From contig JAQIBS010000137.1 of the NCBI GenBank assembly GCA_027858965.1, positions 1 to 64,000 on the forward strand: DNA of 64,000 bases, given 5' to 3'. Positions 7,883 through 17,800 of the stretch are shown piece by piece (the stretch's first letter is position 1; the number at the start of each line of letters is the position of its first letter). The DNA is from Kiritimatiellia bacterium. GTDB taxonomy: Bacteria > Verrucomicrobiota > Kiritimatiellia > RFP12 > UBA1067. The position numbers were made by a program, and so were the translations under genes. The notes beneath the pieces were generated by a model. That model ran no database searches. It was not told the DNA's origin and was given only the letters and a program-made list of their open reading frames with translations.

Positions 7883-10800
7883 AAACTGCGCCATTGAGAA
7901 TGCCAGCCCTTCCGACGCAGGCATAACTTTTAACGGAGCATGGTCGGGGGCCAGCAGATCGGGTGGATGGGCAGCAGCTGTTGTTTATCTCAGAGCAACT
8001 TCTTCCGCGGTTAATATTCTTAACAATACACTTGCCGATGCGCCCGGTGGACAGAATCCACTCTATGTGAAAGTGCAGAGCGGTACATGGGCATTCACGC
8101 AGACAAGCACATTTGCCGGTAGTTGTACCATCGAAGATGGCGGTGCGGCATTGATCAATGGTACAGCTGCAGGATGCCCCGGCGCAGGACGGGTTGTAGT
8201 TATGCCGGGCGGAATACTGGGGGGAACGGGCGTTGTCTCTTCCACTGACTCAGTCCTCCAATATCCGGGAGCTACAATCTCACCTGGAGACCCATCGGTG
8301 AACGATGGTATCGGTTGTCTCACCTACAACAGCGAAGCCGGACTGGATGGCGTTAGCCTAATCTGTCAGGTCAACAGCGAGATCAACGACTTTATTAAGA
8401 TCAACGCTGCTACTCCAATTCCCGGCTTTATGAAGATCGAAATTATCGCTGCCTCCGCAGAGGAGTGTCCCGATACCCTGTGCATTATCGAAGCAACCTC
8501 TCTTTCCGGGATAACCGATCTCTCCGGCTGGGAGATCTCAGGCCCATGCACATATATTGCTGCTATTGAGGGAAATACGGTTGTTCTGCACAAAATGCCG
8601 CCACCGGATTCTGATGACTGGGGTCGTTCTATGCGGATAAGCTTCAAGGGATATCAAGGCACATCCACCCTGACTAACTTTCCTGCGCTGATTAAAGTGT
8701 GGGACGGCTGCGGTAATAATCGCTTCCACTATACAGATTGTGAAGAAGAGGGAGTGGACCTGCTCTTTAAGGATGCGACAGGCATGCTTCTATCTCATGA
8801 AATTGAAACGTGGAATACGAATGGCGAGTCACATATCTGGGTACGGATTCCTGAACTTACCCGAGAGACGGAGATCACAGCATATTGGAAAAATTCCGCA
8901 TGGGCTGCTGACGCAAATCCATTTGTTCCGACCGACCTGCTGGATTGCGATCTCTGGCTGCATGCCGGGGCGGGGCTTGCAACTAATAGCGCTGGACTTG
9001 TGTCGCGCTGGAGCGACCAGTCTGGTAATGCTCATGATGCTGTGCAGGCCAACTCCAATTACCAGCCCTGTTGGACCAATGCGGTAGTCAACGGTTTACC
9101 GGGGTTGCGTTTTGACGGCGTTAGCAACAAAGACGGTTTGACCACGGGCTGGGGAACAAGCAACGGCACCTATTCGGTGTTCGTTGCGGCCACATACCGG
9201 ACCAATTCGGGGTATACGTGGCATCGCGTGATCCAAGGTGCTAACAACTATAACTGGGGCATCGAACTGAATGGGTCCGCTGGAAACTTCTACTCTTTCG
9301 TTCCCAACGGAGCTGGAGGTAGTGGTTTCTACTCGATCACATCAACGAACATCCGGCCTCCGAACGGCACCCCCTTTGTCGCTGCGCTGATCGGTGACGG
9401 AATGAACACTCAGTTTACACTCAACGGATTCGGCTACTCGCCTGTAGAACACCATCACGGTCCAGGCACGCTCATCTTAGGCACCGGTGGACAGAGCGGC
9501 AATGGGTGGTCAGGCCACATCTTTGAGGTTGTCGCTTATGACCGGGCTTTGAGCTACGAAGAGCGCTGCCAGGTAGAACGCTATCTTGCAATCAAATATG
9601 ATTCGCTCTCAGCCCACCGCGTACCATCGGCTGGTCTACAGCAGTGGATACGTGGCGATTATGTGGTTGCCGATGAGCTGCACGGCTCAACACCACATGT
9701 GTCAAAGTGCGAAAATCAGGTTTCAGGGTCAATGCATGCATATCAGACTGCCAGTAATCGCATGCCTGAACTTGTCAGTAGCTCTTTTAACGGAAAACCT
9801 GCACTTCGGTTTGACGCAGTTAGCGGAGAATACGACAGCCTGAAAAGCTTTGCAAGTGCTATTGAGGGAATCTACTCCATTATTACGGTTTACAACACAT
9901 GCGCAACAAATTCCGGTGAACGGATTGTTTTGCAGGGTGCCGGCAGCGTTAACCGGTTGGGCGTTGCCAACGGTAGTGCCACATATCAATCCAAGGACAC
10001 GGTCTCACAGCTTCTGCCATGTCAAACAAATATCCCGGTGATCGCAACCATGGTCTGTAATGGCATTGCATCCCGGTTTTATATAAACGGTGTAAATTTG
10101 ACCCAGGATTCATCTCATTATGCCGGTTGGGGACCAAACGGCAGTACTGCAAATGGTGTCTTCTATTTTGGAGCCGGTACTGCGGACAGCGCTCTTGACC
10201 TGCCGCTTGATGGAGATCTTGCTGAAGTTCTGGTTTATAACCGGGCACTCTCCGATACCGAGCGCCGTCGTGTGGAAGCCTACCTCTCAGTGCGCTATGC
10301 GATTCCGGTAGATACATCAAACGCTGATGTCTGGTCATCTGAGTTTAATGGAGTATGGCACTTCACCGGCATTGATCGTCTCTTGCTTGCAGATGCTTCA
10401 ACTGCGCAGAATGGCAGCGTTCTGCTAGGCCAATCTGATCCCGTTGAAGAAGATGCATTTGCAGGAAAAGGCGCAGTATGGAATCTCGCCTCTCAGATGG
10501 GATTGTCACGTACACAACCTGAAACAGATCCGCAAACGTTTTCTTTCTGGGTGAAACAGCAGAATCCCGTGGCGGACCAGGCTTTTGTCCTGAAAGGAAC
10601 GAGCGGTCAGTCATATGCCGCACTTAATAATGTGGATGGAAAATTGCAGGTGGCTGATACGGCTGCAGCTTCACTGGTGACACCAATGACTGATTCATGG
10701 ATACACTATGCTGTTGTTACTGACCCGTCGGATCAGAGCGTACAGGTCTACGGCAATGGCCAGGCTGTAACAACCATCCCCGATGCACTTGCGCAGAATC

Positions 10801-11003
10801 TGCCGACAGAACAGGCACTGATCTTCGGTCATGCAGCAGTCACTAGCAATGCAACAAAAACCTTCAGCGGTACTCTTGATGAAGTGCGCTTAGAAACTGT
10901 CCATCGCAGTGCAGACTGGATCAAAGCGTCCTATATGACGCAGGCTGAGAATGAACGGTTCACCGGTTACAACCATTGGGGCACATTGATAATACTTCAT
11001 TAA
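7860..11003 (+). CDS. LamG/DUF2341 surface protein, continuation after frameshift; GTLIILH C-terminus
   Basis: Continuation of the preceding gene in another frame (open from 7788; the first GTG, at 8067, is inside the protein and unlikely to be a real start). Order of modules: autotransporter-like beta strands with WSGASRSGGW and TWAFTQTSTFAGSCTIEDGG; a DUF2341-type domain (SMRISFKGYQG ... NFPALIKVWDG ... EIETWN ... WVRIPELTRETEITAYW); a LamG module opening DLLDCDLWLHAG; a second opening GLQQWIRGDY; and a third with TFSFWVKQQN and a SGTLDEVRLE strand. A typical exported or surface-attached glycan-binding architecture. It ends in WGTLIILH, the same C-terminal pattern as two other secreted proteins here. 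No enzymatic domain was recognised. Confidence 0.75.
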   Translation, partial: DRPFEFVKNCAIENASPSDAGITFNGAWSGASRSGGWAAAVVYLRATSSAVNILNNTLADAPGGQNPLYVKVQSGTWAFTQTSTFAGSCTIEDGGAALINGTAAGCPGAGRVVVMPGGILGGTGVVSSTDSVLQYPGATISPGDPSVNDGIGCLTYNSEAGLDGVSLICQVNSEINDFIKINAATPIPGFMKIEIIAASAEECPDTLCIIEATSLSGITDLSGWEISGPCTYIAAIEGNTVVLHKMPPPDSDDWGRSMRISFKGYQGTSTLTNFPALIKVWDGCGNNRFHYTDCEEEGVDLLFKDATGMLLSHEIETWNTNGESHIWVRIPELTRETEITAYWKNSAWAADANPFVPTDLLDCDLWLHAGAGLATNSAGLVSRWSDQSGNAHDAVQANSNYQPCWTNAVVNGLPGLRFDGVSNKDGLTTGWGTSNGTYSVFVAATYRTNSGYTWHRVIQGANNYNWGIELNGSAGNFYSFVPNGAGGSGFYSITSTNIRPPNGTPFVAALIGDGMNTQFTLNGFGYSPVEHHHGPGTLILGTGGQSGNGWSGHIFEVVAYDRALSYEERCQVERYLAIKYDSLSAHRVPSAGLQQWIRGDYVVADELHGSTPHVSKCENQVSGSMHAYQTASNRMPELVSSSFNGKPALRFDAVSGEYDSLKSFASAIEGIYSIITVYNTCATNSGERIVLQGAGSVNRLGVANGSATYQSKDTVSQLLPCQTNIPVIATMVCNGIASRFYINGVNLTQDSSHYAGWGPNGSTANGVFYFGAGTADSALDLPLDGDLAEVLVYNRALSDTERRRVEAYLSVRYAIPVDTSNADVWSSEFNGVWHFTGIDRLLLADASTAQNGSVLLGQSDPVEEDAFAGKGAVWNLASQMGLSRTQPETDPQTFSFWVKQQNPVADQAFVLKGTSGQSYAALNNVDGKLQVADTAAASLVTPMTDSWIHYAVVTDPSDQSVQVYGNGQAVTTIPDALAQNLPTEQALIFGHAAVTSNATKTFSGTLDEVRLETVHRSADWIKASYMTQAENERFTGYNHWGTLIILH

Positions 11004-11026
11004 AGCATTTGTTTTTGAAAGAAAGA

Positions 11027-12310
11027 TTAAATGAAAAGATTCGTAATCTTTTCAGCGACAATCCTCTCATTAAAAGCACTTTCTGCATTCGCGCGGGCGT
11101 TTGCCGACAGTGCTTTTAATCTTTCAGGGGAAGATAACAGTTCAGCCCAGGTTTGTGCAATAATCCGAGGCTCTGCGGAAGCAAATAGAATGCCTCCTTT
11201 TTCAGGAGAGACAAACTCAGGGAAAGCCCCGTGAGCCGGAAGCACAACCGGAACTCCGGAGGCCATTGCTTCAAGGGCATAGTATCCCAGAGCCTCGGGG
11301 CTGCTGCCTCCTGGAACTGAGAGCAGTGTTAACTCCGCAAGAAAGCTGTAACGGTCTTTGGCAAATCTCTCAAAAGATATATCCACATCAGCTGTCAGAC
11401 CGGCCTCTTTCAACTTGCACATCTGCTGCCTCAGAAAGTTTTTATCTGGTGATGGTCCACCGGTGGCAGATAACTTTACATTATCAAATTCCGGGTTTTC
11501 GCGCAGTTCAATGTAGGCATCTACAAAGGTATCAAAACCTTCGTCTTTTGAAAGTCGTGAAAGAAACCCGATCTTCTGCGGACGGGCATCTATATCGGCT
11601 AAAGTGTACTCAGTGATATCAATCCCCGGATAAATTACCTCAATTGCTGATTTGTCAATTTCCAGCTGTGTACTCATAACACTTCGGTAATAGCTGCTGA
11701 CGGAAATAAATCTATCAACATGGCCCGCCTCTTCCCGCATGGTTCTGAGAACTGCATTTTTCAAAGAGGTGTGCATGGCATCGGTCCAGACATGTTCATC
11801 CTGCAACCAGCAGATTACAGGAGCGTTGGCTGCTGTTTTCAAACGTTCGGCTAATCCCATTAAAAGCGCATTGGATAAAATGATGAGATCAGGTTTGTCC
11901 CCTTGCGGTAGCGATTCCACCCACTCCGCCAGCATGGCAAGATCTTCCGCCTGGTGCCCTTGCATGCCACGCAGCATGGAAAGGGTCAGATCTTCAAGCC
12001 CCGATGCTGAGGTTGAACCAGCAAAACGTGCAGCGAATTTAAGAACGGGCCAGCTGTCTAAAGGTTTGAACCAGCTGCGTGGAAGCTTGTGCAGCCATGG
12101 ATATTTGTGGCGCAGATAAAGAGTGACTGCACTATAAAAAACAGGGATCTCATCCGGAGCTGCGGCATCCGCTGTTGCGGGAAGATATAACGGCAGCATC
12201 GTAACTTCATGCCCGCTTTTTCTAAGAGCATTGCAGGCAGATACATCTCGCAGGCAGTTTTGACAATAAAAACTGCCGCCGGAGCCAGGTTGTATGTAAA
12301 GCACATGCAT
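11027..12310 (-). CDS. Glycosyltransferase, GT-B fold (group 1 / GT4)
   Basis: A 427-residue protein starting at MHVLYIQPGSGGSFYCQNCL. A longer frame exists to 12424, but its extra 38 residues translate a CTCTGCG intergenic repeat and are rejected. The GT4 donor-site signature SPEALGYYALEAMASGVPVVLP (E-x7-E) lies near residue 365, with an IGFLSRLSKDEGFDTFVDAY start of the C-terminal Rossmann domain near 255. It would transfer a nucleotide-activated sugar in cell-envelope polysaccharide or glycoprotein synthesis in the cytoplasm; acceptor unknown. The ribosome-binding GAGG of this start is part of the repeat at 12321-12356. It ends 23 bp from the convergent LamG gene. Confidence 0.82.
   Translation of the reverse strand: MHVLYIQPGSGGSFYCQNCLRDVSACNALRKSGHEVTMLPLYLPATADAAAPDEIPVFYSAVTLYLRHKYPWLHKLPRSWFKPLDSWPVLKFAARFAGSTSASGLEDLTLSMLRGMQGHQAEDLAMLAEWVESLPQGDKPDLIILSNALLMGLAERLKTAANAPVICWLQDEHVWTDAMHTSLKNAVLRTMREEAGHVDRFISVSSYYRSVMSTQLEIDKSAIEVIYPGIDITEYTLADIDARPQKIGFLSRLSKDEGFDTFVDAYIELRENPEFDNVKLSATGGPSPDKNFLRQQMCKLKEAGLTADVDISFERFAKDRYSFLAELTLLSVPGGSSPEALGYYALEAMASGVPVVLPAHGAFPEFVSPEKGGILFASAEPRIIAQTWAELLSSPERLKALSANARANAESAFNERIVAEKITNLFI
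11032..11054 (-). terminator. AT-rich terminator-like hairpin at the 3' end of the glycosyltransferase gene
   Basis: Perfect 10-bp stem TGAAAAGATT / AATCTTTTCA with a 3-nt loop. It overlaps the last codons of the glycosyltransferase and is followed on the minus strand by TTTAATCTTTCTTTC. The stem is AT-rich, so a weak terminator. Confidence 0.4.
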
Positions 12311-12320
12311 AATTTTTATT

Positions 12321-12356
12321 CCTCGCAGAGGCGCAGAGGCGCAGAGAGCGCAGAGG
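12321..12356. repeat. CTCTGCG / CGCAGAG word repeat, copy 1
   Basis: CCTCGCAGAGGCGCAGAGG followed by CGCAGAGAGCGCAGAGG. On the minus strand it ends GCGAGGAAT 11 bp before the glycosyltransferase ATG, so it donates the ribosome-binding site. Further copies: 12501-12525, 19845-19872 and a shorter one at 20730-20748. Confidence 0.65.
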
Positions 12357-12500
12357 TCATTGCTGCGCTGTTTCTGACCCATCTCCGATATCGGTGTGTC
12401 AGGGCAGCATAACAGAATTAGCAAAATTTATAGGGTGAGCTATAATATAGTATCTTTGATGAGCGTAGCACAATTATAAAACATTTCATAACAATGACCT

Positions 12501-12525
12501 GGGCGCTCTCTGCGCCTCTGCGAGG
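12501..12525. repeat. CTCTGCG word repeat, copy 2
   Basis: GGGCGCTCTCTGCGCCTCTG then CGAGG, in the opposite orientation to copy 1 at 12321-12356, with about 145 bp between them. Both lie in the gap between the beta-helix gene and the glycosyltransferase and could pair as the ends of a large inverted repeat. Confidence 0.6.
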
Positions 12526-12542
12526 TATTAAATACGAAGCAA

Positions 12543-14852
12543 TCATTTTGTTTGCGCAAAGCCGGGTGGTCCAATGCCGATTTGCGGGATAATGCCCACG
12601 CAACCTATCTCATCGATATAAGCTGAGCCGGTTTCACCTTTTACAATTTCAACGATGGCAATCATGTCGGCATCTCCCTTGATGCAGAGATTGAGGTGCT
12701 GCCATCCATTAGAGTCAGTAGAGCTTGTCATTGCGTTATTTGCGCCCTTGATGTGTAGTTCAACTGAAGTGCCCTTATCATGTTTTACCCAACAGGAGAG
12801 GTCATAATCAAAACCATCCTTAAAGCCCTTCAGCTCCTGGGAAATTCCTCCGCTAGCGCCACTGATCTTAACTGCCGCGCCTATTATACTCACTCGTCCG
12901 GTGTAACAGCTGCTTATTCCACCCGGACCATAAACCAGTCCGACTTTGGCTGGCGCGACAATGTTCCATGGGTTGAGGTTGCTTCCGTTAATCTTGAAAT
13001 CAAAGCACCCGTTTTTAACCAGGTTGCGCAGACAGGTATCAGTCAGTTTGTACTTCGGGTCTGGAGGATTCTCAAAATCGTGACCTGCTTTCCATGCAGG
13101 AACTCCCTTTTCAAAAGCTCCCTGGTCAGGTGCATTGCCTGCAAAACCTGTAGTGATTCCATCAATAACAACACCTTTATCAAGACCCACCTCAGTGGTA
13201 CGCATATTGGTAACATTCAGGTCTGCGTCAGAGAGTCTGACTGAGTTTGCGCAAAGCTTCAGCTGTGGATGTTCCTTAATATGTTTTGTGAGAAGATTAT
13301 TAGCAAGCGTACATCCATACATCCAGTCGGTTTTCCAGCGGCCCCAGTTATCGCTGAAACTAAGCAGGGTATTGTTGAAGACCACACACCAGGTGGAGGG
13401 TCTGTTTAGACGTACGGCATCATGGGCCATGTTCCAGCAGAGATTATGGTGAATAAAGTAATTCTTTGTAAAGTTATCCAGATAGATTCCCATGGGCAGG
13501 CCGAGAGCTTTGTTATCATGAACTGTGTTATAGCGAAATTCCGTACCCCCTCCATCTGATCCACAGTTGTATGTCCCGCCCAGATCATGCGCCATGCGTC
13601 CCATGTGATAGATATTGCAATGTTCAACAATGTTGGCCGGGCCTCCGGCCTGCAGGCAGTCACGTCCGGTATCATGCATTGTACACCAGCTGATCAGATT
13701 CTCGCTGCCGCCGGTTTTAACAGCGCAGCCGTATGCTCCCATATAATCAGTGTGGTGAACATAGCAGTTGATAAGTGTATTGCGATGTCCGCTGATTTTG
13801 ACTCCGTCACCGACCGACCAGCTGATCTCACTATCGCGCAGGGTATTATAGTTTCCGTTTATGTAGAGTCCTGTATCCTCATTCAGGCTGTAATGTGTAT
13901 TTCCTCCGCGGGTGTGGCTTACATAAGAGGCTTTCAGATTCTTTAAGGTGCAGTGATTGCAACCCCGCATTGAAATGGATGCGCCGATAATTTCAAACCC
14001 TTCAAGAACCAGATAATCCTTCTTTTTTATTTCAAAGGCGTTCATCCGTCGTTTTGCGGTTATATGCAGTTTATTGGGGTCCTTTCCTTCAGGCGTAACC
14101 AACAGCATTCTTTGTTTTGCGGCATCATAGAGCCACTCACCGGGTGAATCCAGTCCAATTCTGCTGCCAACCAGGAAAAAGTGCGACTCTCTTTTTCCCC
14201 CGGGGTTCATGCTTTTCTTAATGGAACTATGGGTGATTTTTACAAATTTAATTGTTCTGCTTTGCGCATCATATTCTTTCAGAGGAAGAGTCCAGCTGGT
14301 CCAGGCCTTATTTGCCATGCACCAGATAGTGCCATCTTTCCAGGCATCGGCGGGCCAGTCAGCGGGAAAGGAGTTGCAGGTAATAAAGTCATCTCCGCCA
14401 ACATCCACCTTCGCTCCTTCAGGATTGAGTAGATCGAGTGTTTTGCGGTTGGGCCAACGTGCTTCATTGCCGGGTTTGCCATTGATAAAAAGCTGGTTGT
14501 TTTTTCCGAGATTCCAGTTCATGGGAGCACTCCATATACCATTACTCTCCTGTTTCCAGTCGGTCAGTTTCTCTGTCCCCCAGATGATAACCTTTTCTCC
14601 GGGTGCTGTTTTGAAAACAACAGGTTGTGACTCTGTCCCGGATGATGCCGGTTTTATACATTCGTAATAATCACCACCCCTTACAACGCATTGGTCACCC
14701 TCTTTCAACAGCTGTGCCGCTTTGCTGATGCTTTTCAGCGGAGCATCTGCTTCACCCGAATTATTGTCATCTCCATCTGGAGCAACAACATAGGTGCGGG
14801 CGAGTGAGCTTATTGTGAGAAGAAGTGTGAGTAAAAAAAATTGTTTTTGCAT
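12543..14852 (-). CDS. Secreted right-handed parallel beta-helix protein (pectate-lyase-like fold)
   Basis: A 769-residue protein with a signal peptide (cleavage near SLARTYV). Residues about 20-65 (YVVAPDGDDNNSGEADAPLKSISKAAQLL) are the DUF1565-type entry into a beta helix. Regions near 290-500 show PbH1 coils (NHCTLKNLKAS, YNTLRDSEISWSVGDGVKI, NTLINCYVHHTDYMG, NIVEHCNIYHMGR). The C-terminal 150 residues form a carbohydrate-binding-like beta sandwich (WQHLNLCIKGDADMIAIVEI). Proteins of this build are commonly polysaccharide lyases or glycoside hydrolases acting on uronic-acid polymers; no catalytic residues can be assigned. It lies 14 bp downstream of the BspA-like gene, so probably in the same transcript. 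Confidence 0.78.
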   Translation of the reverse strand: MQKQFFLLTLLLTISSLARTYVVAPDGDDNNSGEADAPLKSISKAAQLLKEGDQCVVRGGDYYECIKPASSGTESQPVVFKTAPGEKVIIWGTEKLTDWKQESNGIWSAPMNWNLGKNNQLFINGKPGNEARWPNRKTLDLLNPEGAKVDVGGDDFITCNSFPADWPADAWKDGTIWCMANKAWTSWTLPLKEYDAQSRTIKFVKITHSSIKKSMNPGGKRESHFFLVGSRIGLDSPGEWLYDAAKQRMLLVTPEGKDPNKLHITAKRRMNAFEIKKKDYLVLEGFEIIGASISMRGCNHCTLKNLKASYVSHTRGGNTHYSLNEDTGLYINGNYNTLRDSEISWSVGDGVKISGHRNTLINCYVHHTDYMGAYGCAVKTGGSENLISWCTMHDTGRDCLQAGGPANIVEHCNIYHMGRMAHDLGGTYNCGSDGGGTEFRYNTVHDNKALGLPMGIYLDNFTKNYFIHHNLCWNMAHDAVRLNRPSTWCVVFNNTLLSFSDNWGRWKTDWMYGCTLANNLLTKHIKEHPQLKLCANSVRLSDADLNVTNMRTTEVGLDKGVVIDGITTGFAGNAPDQGAFEKGVPAWKAGHDFENPPDPKYKLTDTCLRNLVKNGCFDFKINGSNLNPWNIVAPAKVGLVYGPGGISSCYTGRVSIIGAAVKISGASGGISQELKGFKDGFDYDLSCWVKHDKGTSVELHIKGANNAMTSSTDSNGWQHLNLCIKGDADMIAIVEIVKGETGSAYIDEIGCVGIIPQIGIGPPGFAQTK

Positions 14853-14866
14853 AATAGGTTCTGCTT

Positions 14867-17800
14867 TTATGGGAAAATGATTCTGTAGAACTGTTTTGTT
14901 TTATTAAGTGATTCGTGATCAATAAAATCAAGACTACCTGTTTCATCCATTGATGTGTTGATTAAAGATGTCCAGTTTTCAGATTTAAGATTATCGGTAG
15001 CCTCTATTTTAATCGGAATGTTTGCATTACCCGTAACATTAAACCCGAATTGTCCTGACTTGAATCCGAAACTCTGATTTTGCAGGATAGCGGGATTCCA
15101 GCACAATGTTGGACAACCCACAAAATTCTCTCCCCAGCCTGAACTATCAGGAAGATAATAAACCGTTGCTGGTGTGTTTTCAAATAATACGGGCCAAGAA
15201 GCAGCTTCTCCAGAGTAGTCAACCAGTTCAGGAGGGGTTCCTTGACAAAGAACAGAGCTTAATTTAGTGCACTCGCAAAATGCCCAGTCTCCGATAGATA
15301 CAACGCTGCTGGGAATGGTTATGGAGGTTAAGCTATTACAACAATAGAATGCATCTGCGCCGATACTTGTTACTTCACTGGGTATGAGTATCGAAGCAAG
15401 ATTATAACATTGGCCAAATGTTCCGTTTCCGATGGAGCTAAGATTTGAGGGAAAAATGACTTCTATAAGATTGGTACAATAGTTAAAAGCACAATCACCA
15501 ATGAAAGAAACGCTGTCTGGGATGGATATTGAAGTCAACCCATTGCAACCAGCGAAAGAAAATTCACCTATTGAATTTACAGTAGATGAAAAAGTAACAT
15601 TTGTTAGATTGCAACAAGAAGCAAACGCATAATCATCGATATTCGTAACACCTAGCGGAACAGAATATACACCGGTTATTTCAGACGGGAACGTAATTAA
15701 AATAGTTTGATCTTTATTGAATAAAACACCATCTAAACTGCTGTAAAAAATGTTTTCAGCCGATACATCAATCTGAACTAAACTGTGGCAATTTCCAAAT
15801 GCGTTATCGCCTATTGAAGAGACTGAAGATCCGATAAAAACAGAGGTTAAGCCAGAACAATTATAGAATGCCCAATCACTGATTGTGTTGACAGTTGGGG
15901 GTATTGTGAAGGGACCTTCTTTGCCTTCTGGATATTGAATAAGGTTGCTTTGTATTTTATCAAAGAGAACTCCAGCAAAACTGCTGTAGCGGGGGTTTGC
16001 CGCATCAATACATATGTTTGTCAGACTTGAGCATAACCCAAAAGCAAAGTTACCTATATTTGTTGTACTCGCGGGAATATCTATAGAGATTAATTTGCTG
16101 CAATTGACAAATGCCGCAGAGCCTATCTCTTCTAGGTTTACTGATAGAGTAACATTGGTTAAGGCTGTACAGGAATCAAAAACATTTTCGCCAATATATA
16201 TCACAGAAGATGGAATTGTAATATCAGTTATAATCTCATTCCTTAAAAATGCTTGATATGTGATAGCTATTACAGGTTTATCGATAATAGTAGAAGGTAC
16301 AGAAACATGTATGTTGTTACCTCGATAATCTGTAATTACTACTGAATCATCATAAAAATAGTAAGAGTAGAGCGTTTGTTGTACAGGAACACCGGCGAAA
16401 GTATCACCCCAATCGCCGTCGGTTGTAAAGACCGTAACGGGTGTATAAGCAAAAGGTTCTTCTCCTACGGAAGGAGGATTATAAGAAGAAAAATATATTT
16501 CTGTTAATGATGAACAGAACGCAAAGGCAAAATCACCAATAGAATTAATGTATGGAATAATCAAAACGGTAAGACTATCACAACCTGCAAATGCCCAGTC
16601 TCCTATACTTATATAATTCCTCTGCCAAGATGGCGATGTCTTAAATGTAATATCACTCAACATTTGACAGTTACAAAAAGCTGCTTCGCCGATGATATTA
16701 ACGCTGTCCGGGATGGTAATTGATATAAGAGTATTACAATCTTCAAATGCACTTGGTCCGATTTCTGTAACAGGATAGCCTTCAATATAAGAAGGAATCT
16801 CTACTGTTGCAAAATCACCGGAATACGAGTCGATTTTGACTTCTCCATTTAAAATAGTGTATGTATAGGGAAGATAGACAACGGGACAGTCGGCGAAAGT
16901 GTCACCCCAGCCTGTATGATCGGGCATGTAGTAAATTGTTGCGGGAGATCCACAAAATACGGATGATCCATAATCTGGGGCATTACCTTTGGCATAAACG
17001 GAGGTGAGATTTGGACAATCAAAAAACGCCCAGTTGCCTATCTCGGATACGCTAGTACCGAGAGTGACGATTTCAAGACTGGAACATCCCGCAAAAGCTG
17101 CGAACCCAATGGAAATGACACTATCTGGAATACTCACTCTAACCAGATTGGTGCAACCATAAAATGCAGCATCTGCAATAGCAGTAACGGGGTATCCTGA
17201 TATTTCTGATGGAATTGGAATGCCTGATTCAGGATCATTAAAGGTCTGAATTGTAATTTGTCCATTATCAATTGTAAATGTATAAGGATATACAGCGGTC
17301 GGTCGGCCTCCGAATGTGTTTGCCCAGCCTGCGGATCCCTCAATGTAATAAATTATAGCTCCACAATTCATAAATGTATAATCACCTAATTCAGGTGGAG
17401 AGCCCTCAAATAAAACTGAAGATAAATAATAACACCCATAGAAAGCGTAATTACCAATGTAAACTATGGAGTTGGGAGAAGATAATGTATTCAGATAATC
17501 ACAATCAGCAAACGCACGGTCAACAATAGATGTTACGCCTTGTGGAATACTATATTCTGTAGCCAGTCGCCCTGCCGGATACTGGATTAGCTCTGTCTGA
17601 TCATAGTTAAAAAGGACACCATCTAAATCAATGAATGAATGGTTGTTTTCATCCACATTAATTTCTCTCAGGGAATTGCATGATTGAAATGCTCCATTGC
17701 CAATAACATTCACACTTTCAGGTATGGTAATGGCCGATAGATTGTCGCAATATGCAAATGCTGAGTTACCAATGTTAGAGACACTAGCCCCCATCGTTAC

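Noticed and set aside
8067-8100. GTG at 8067 as an independent start for the second LamG frame
   Set aside because: No ribosome-binding site or signal peptide, and the frame carries protein-like sequence upstream to the presumed frameshift.
12311-12424. Upstream extension of the glycosyltransferase (38 extra residues)
   Set aside because: It translates the CTCTGCG intergenic repeat, and the downstream ATG has the ribosome-binding site and the conserved N-terminal strand.
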